In this document: piece by piece, positions 61,501 through 64,000 of the stretch | Position numbering within the stretch: position 1 is the first letter of the stretch | Layout: every line of letters starts with the position of its first letter | Assembly (NCBI RefSeq): GCF_013267195.1 | Contig: NZ_CP053941.1 | Coordinates: forward strand, 2,418,001 to 2,482,000 | Reading direction: 5' to 3' | Length of the DNA stretch: 64,000 bases | Source of the DNA: Halorubrum salinarum | GTDB lineage: Archaea; Halobacteriota; Halobacteria; Halobacteriales; Haloferacaceae | Notes under the pieces: generated by a model | What the model was told of the DNA's origin: nothing | The model's database searches: none | Seen by the model: the letters and a program-made list of their open reading frames with translations, nothing else | Program-made: the position numbers and the translations under genes

Positions 61501-61743
61501 GTCCGGCTCCTCGATGCGGATGACCTCCGCGATGGCCTCGGGCGTGATCGGCTCGATGTACACCCGGTCGGCCGTCTCGGGGTCGGTCATGATCGTGGCG
61601 GGGTTCGAGTTCACCAGGACGACGCGGGCGCCCTCCTCCTGGAGGGCGCGACACGCCTGCGCCCCGGAGTAGTCGAACTCGGCCGCCTGTCCGATCTGAA
61701 TCGGTCCGCTGCCGATAAGGAGAATCGTCCGGTCCTCGCTCAT
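58513..61743 (-). CDS. carB: Carbamoyl-phosphate synthase large subunit
   Basis: 1076 residues, full length. Two homologous synthetase halves, each with an ATP-grasp domain: first near 1-400 ([21 protein letters not shown], then [14 protein letters not shown]), oligomerisation domain near 400-550, second half from about 560 ([20 protein letters not shown], then [14 protein letters not shown]), and the allosteric MGS-like end ([26 protein letters not shown]). It makes carbamoyl phosphate for pyrimidines and arginine. carA is not adjacent in the window, unlike the usual carAB pair. It would need the small subunit from elsewhere. Confidence 0.97.
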   Translation of the reverse strand: [1076 protein letters not shown]

Positions 61744-61767
61744 TACGCGGACGGAATACGCTCATCG

Positions 61768-61774
61768 TAATAAG
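61768..61774 (-). promoter_or_regulatory. TATA box of carB
   Basis: Minus-strand CTTATTA lies 25-31 nt before the carB ATG at 61743, fitting a leaderless transcript. Confidence 0.6.
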
Positions 61775-61795
61775 GTCGGCGGTAGAGTACGAATC

Positions 61796-61821
61796 TCGCA
61801 ACAAGTTTGCGATTTTCGCAA
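61796..61821. promoter_or_regulatory. Repeated TCGCAA/TTGCGA half-sites upstream of carB
   Basis: TCGCAA (61796-61801), TTGCGA (61807-61812) and TCGCAA (61816-61821) form two overlapping inverted repeats with spacers of 5 and 3 nt. They begin 22 nt upstream of the carB TATA box, where archaeal activators often bind. The divergent lipoprotein gene starts 123 nt further on, so carB is the more likely target. Confidence 0.5.
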
Positions 61822-61943
61822 GCTACATCCTACCACGGTGGTCGGTACGATACCACACGATCTTCTCGTCGACTCGCCGTCCCGGTGCGCTGAGGCGTCC
61901 ACCACAAGGGGTTTACCGAGATGTCGGAAATTCGGTGAGTGAC

Positions 61944-62954
61944 ATGCGCTGTTCCCGCCGCAGTGCCCTCCGACTGCTCGGCGTCGCCGGCGCCACCGCC
62001 GCCACGGCCGGCTGTCTCAACGCCGGCGACCTCGACGCGTACTCCCTCATCGCGGACGAACTGGACCTGTCGTCGATCGAGCGCCCGTACCTGTGGCCGG
62101 ACCCGACCGAAATCGACGCGGTGACCCGCGTCGACTTCGCGACCGAGGCGAAGGCCGCCTGGCTCTCGGAGCTGTTCGACACGGGCAGCGTGACTGTCAG
62201 ACAGTGGCCCCTGGTCGGCCGCGACCGGTGGGGGACCGAGACGCGACCGCGCCCGACGTTCCTCCGCCGCGACGGCACCTTCTACGAGGTCGACATCGTC
62301 GACGAACGGATCCGCCGACGCGATCGGTGGCACTTCGCGCTCGAACGAGTCGACGAGGCACCGCCGGAGGACGCGACGCTCGACGGGCCGCCGTTCGGCC
62401 TCTCCGACCAAGACGAACGCGTACTGAACGCGGCGCTCGACGCGGTCTACGCGGGTCACGACGGCTTCCTCGGCGACCCCGAGTTCGACGAGCTTCAGAC
62501 CGTCGAGTTCCACCACGGGCTCGACGCGGACGCCAGCGACCTCGTCCCGTCACCGTCGTTCGACTTCGTGGAGTACGAAGACGAGTACTTCCGAGCGGTC
62601 GCCGAGCGTCGGTCCGTCGACGTTCCGGAGTGGACGTACGCGATCACCGAGATCAGCGATTCTCGGAGCGAGTTCACGGCGCACGCGCGCGACGCCATCG
62701 TCGAACGGGACGTGGACGACGCCGGACTCTCGGAGGCCGCAGCCGGCGTCTTGGACGACGCCATCGCCGAGGAGCCGCGTCGCTACGAGGAAGGGGCACC
62801 GCCGTCGGCGGAACTGACCGAGGCCCTCGACGCGCTCGCCATCGCGGACGACCTCGAACCGATCGACAGCTACGACGAGCGCGTCGACTTCCGGAACGTC
62901 GTCGTCGAGTTCCGAGACGACGTCTACCGGTTCGATCTGATAGTCTCGCCGTAG
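61944..62954 (+). CDS. Exported Tat lipoprotein of unknown function
   Basis: 336 residues. Tat signal RRSALRLLGVAGATAATAGC with lipidated Cys near 24. The mature part is acidic with alternating strands; GTFYEVDIVDERIRRRDRWHF and VVVEFRDDVYRFDLIV are examples. I recognise no domain. An in-frame GTG at 61935 is possible; ATG 61944 gives the canonical signal. Possibly species- or genus-restricted. Confidence 0.7.
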   Translation: MRCSRRSALRLLGVAGATAATAGCLNAGDLDAYSLIADELDLSSIERPYLWPDPTEIDAVTRVDFATEAKAAWLSELFDTGSVTVRQWPLVGRDRWGTETRPRPTFLRRDGTFYEVDIVDERIRRRDRWHFALERVDEAPPEDATLDGPPFGLSDQDERVLNAALDAVYAGHDGFLGDPEFDELQTVEFHHGLDADASDLVPSPSFDFVEYEDEYFRAVAERRSVDVPEWTYAITEISDSRSEFTAHARDAIVERDVDDAGLSEAAAGVLDDAIAEEPRRYEEGAPPSAELTEALDALAIADDLEPIDSYDERVDFRNVVVEFRDDVYRFDLIVSP

Positions 62955-63032
62955 GAGAGGAGGTCGGACGACCGTCGGCTCATCGCCCCGAGCGGCGGGC
63001 CGCGGAAGCTCAGCCTCGCGCGGGGACGGCGC

Positions 63033-63257
63033 TCAGGCCTTGAGCCGGTATCGGTACGGCTGCCCCGCGATGACCTCGACCTCGCCGCGCTCGGCTCGCC
63101 GCCCGAGCACCGTGGCGACCCGGTGCGGGCTGCCGATCTCCTCGCACTCGTCGCACTCCTCGACGAGCGCCAGGATCTCCCGCGCCGTCAGCGGCTCGTC
63201 GGCCTCGGCGAGGACGCCGCGGATCCGCTCGTACCGGTCGTATTCACCGGCGCTCAT
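63033..63257 (-). CDS. Small winged-helix-like haloarchaeal protein
   Basis: 74 residues: YERIRGVLAEADEPLTAREILALVEECDECEEIG, then SPHRVATVLGRRAERGEVEVIAGQPYRYRL, which reads as a short winged helix with a C-terminal wing. A CECx-type CDEC pair lies in the middle. Possible DNA-binding protein; target unknown. Confidence 0.6.
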   Translation of the reverse strand: MSAGEYDRYERIRGVLAEADEPLTAREILALVEECDECEEIGSPHRVATVLGRRAERGEVEVIAGQPYRYRLKA

Positions 63258-63398
63258 ACGTCTTACGTACGGTCTCCGAACATATAGGGTTCAGTGAGAC
63301 AGAAGTCGGACGGTTGTCTGACAGCGGGCGCGAGACGCCCGCTAGCCGGCCTTTCGACGGAGTTCCGGTGGGCGTTCGGAACGGCCGTCGACCCGGGA

Positions 63399-63932
63399 TC
63401 AGGCGTACGGGTCCTCGGCCTCGAGGTCGCGCTCCGCGCGGTACTGCTCGACGAACTCGCTCACGTCGAACTCGACCATCTCCCGCTCGAACGCCGACAG
63501 CGCCTCGTCGTCGTCCGCGTGGCTCACGGCGTGTTCCATCAGTTCGACGACCAGCTCGACGACGATCTCGTGGAGCCGGCGGGAGTCGAACTCGGTGACC
63601 CACACCATCGCGTACCCGACGTCCGCGTTCTCGCTGGCGTCGTGCGCGACGACCGCCTCGGGGAACTCCTCCAGGACGACGCCGAGCAGGTGCGGCGTGT
63701 CGAACTCGGGCATCTCCTCGCTGGTGGTGTCGATCGCCTCGCGGAGGACCTCGACGAGGAAGTCCGGGAGGAAGCGCTCGGGCGGGTGAACGTCCATCAC
63801 GACCGCGTGCGTCTCGCCGCAGGCGCACTCGTACTCGCGCATCCCGAGGTCAAGTTCGCCGACGCCGACCGTCTCCCCGCAGGGTAGCTCCAGCGCGTTC
63901 TCGTCGCCGCCGGGGACGCGGGGCTGGGACAT
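63399..63932 (-). CDS. Conserved haloarchaeal protein (DUF5815-like)
   Basis: 177 residues. It starts with a short metal-binding-like segment (LPCGETVGVGELDLGMREYECACGETH, with two Cys pairs), then an alpha/beta domain MDVHPPERFLPDFLVEVLREAID and ends with a helical region. Typical of a small family restricted to haloarchaea. Function unknown. Confidence 0.7.
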   Translation of the reverse strand: MSQPRVPGGDENALELPCGETVGVGELDLGMREYECACGETHAVVMDVHPPERFLPDFLVEVLREAIDTTSEEMPEFDTPHLLGVVLEEFPEAVVAHDASENADVGYAMVWVTEFDSRRLHEIVVELVVELMEHAVSHADDDEALSAFEREMVEFDVSEFVEQYRAERDLEAEDPYA

Positions 63933-63982
63933 GCCTCCGCTTGGTCGCTGTCGAGGTTAAAAGGAGCGGAACGGGTCGGTCG

Positions 63983-64000
63983 CTACTCGACGTGCTCGGA
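63983..64000 (-). CDS. Possible 3' end of a gene entering from the right edge
   Basis: Read on the minus strand, the last bases give S-E-H-V-E followed by a TAG stop at 63983-63985. Only six codons are visible, so the gene cannot be identified or confirmed. Confidence 0.25.
   Translation of the reverse strand, partial: SEHVE

Noticed and set aside
59572-61770. 732-codon frame opposite carB
   Set aside because: It mirrors the codons of carB, with repetitive Arg, Val and Asp composition and no domain.

Overview
The window comes from a haloarchaeon, most likely Halorubrum or a close relative. The DNA is very GC-rich and almost every protein is strongly acidic. Many genes start with ATG or GTG about 25-30 nt after an archaeal TATA box with no leader, which is the usual haloarchaeal layout. 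Markers include a hypusine-type aIF5A, an archaeal MBF1, XPB-like helicases, TrmB-type regulators and two tRNA genes (Thr-TGT and Tyr-GTA). The genus is an inference, partly from the style of the intergenic repeats; the haloarchaeal assignment is secure.

Layout. Positions 1-9569 are mainly metabolic: an acyl-CoA ligase with an alpha/beta hydrolase, a PurD-like ATP-grasp enzyme, MBF1, two paralogous HD phosphohydrolases on either side of a divergent UspA gene, a methyltransferase and an amidohydrolase. Positions 9685-16727 hold thymidine kinase, a receiver-PAS-PAS protein, another methyltransferase, a CinA-type amidohydrolase, a UspA, tRNA-Thr, an acetyltransferase and a CBS/zinc-ribbon protein. 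Uridine kinase and an XPB-like helicase converge at 17626/17991 on a structured, gene-free repeat; a second diverged copy lies at about 33832-34050. Between them are a frameshifted esterase, UspA, amidohydrolase, agmatinase-aIF5A pair, aminotransferase, AI-2E transporter, aldehyde dehydrogenase, a small flavoprotein, a protein resembling the C-terminal part of RarA/MgsA, and tRNA-Tyr followed by a copy of its own 3' end. Positions 34134-41166 carry a larger XPB-like helicase, a TPP enzyme, a Gfo/Idh/MocA oxidoreductase and a DUF418 membrane protein. Positions 41302-42107 hold a toxin-antitoxin-like pair whose TumE-like toxin is frameshifted, with a palindrome-rich promoter. A MATE exporter, two MscS channels, a PAC2 protein, a TrmB regulator, RNase HI and an aldo/keto reductase follow.

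The most distinctive block is 50414-57528: a SCO-like copper chaperone, a TauE/SafE-like membrane protein with a Cys-rich first helix, a double winged-helix regulator, a small membrane protein, nosY-nosF-nosD and nosL. This is a copper-delivery and nitrous-oxide-reductase maturation set, but nosZ is not in the window. The promoters of sco, the TauE/SafE-like gene and nosD share a 20-bp element at the same distance (33-34 nt) from their start codons, and nosL keeps its CCAGA end and weak TATA at the same spacing. This looks like an undescribed operator or activator site for a copper/denitrification regulon. The right end carries carB, with a TTGCGA/TCGCAA repeat upstream, a Tat lipoprotein and two small haloarchaeal proteins.
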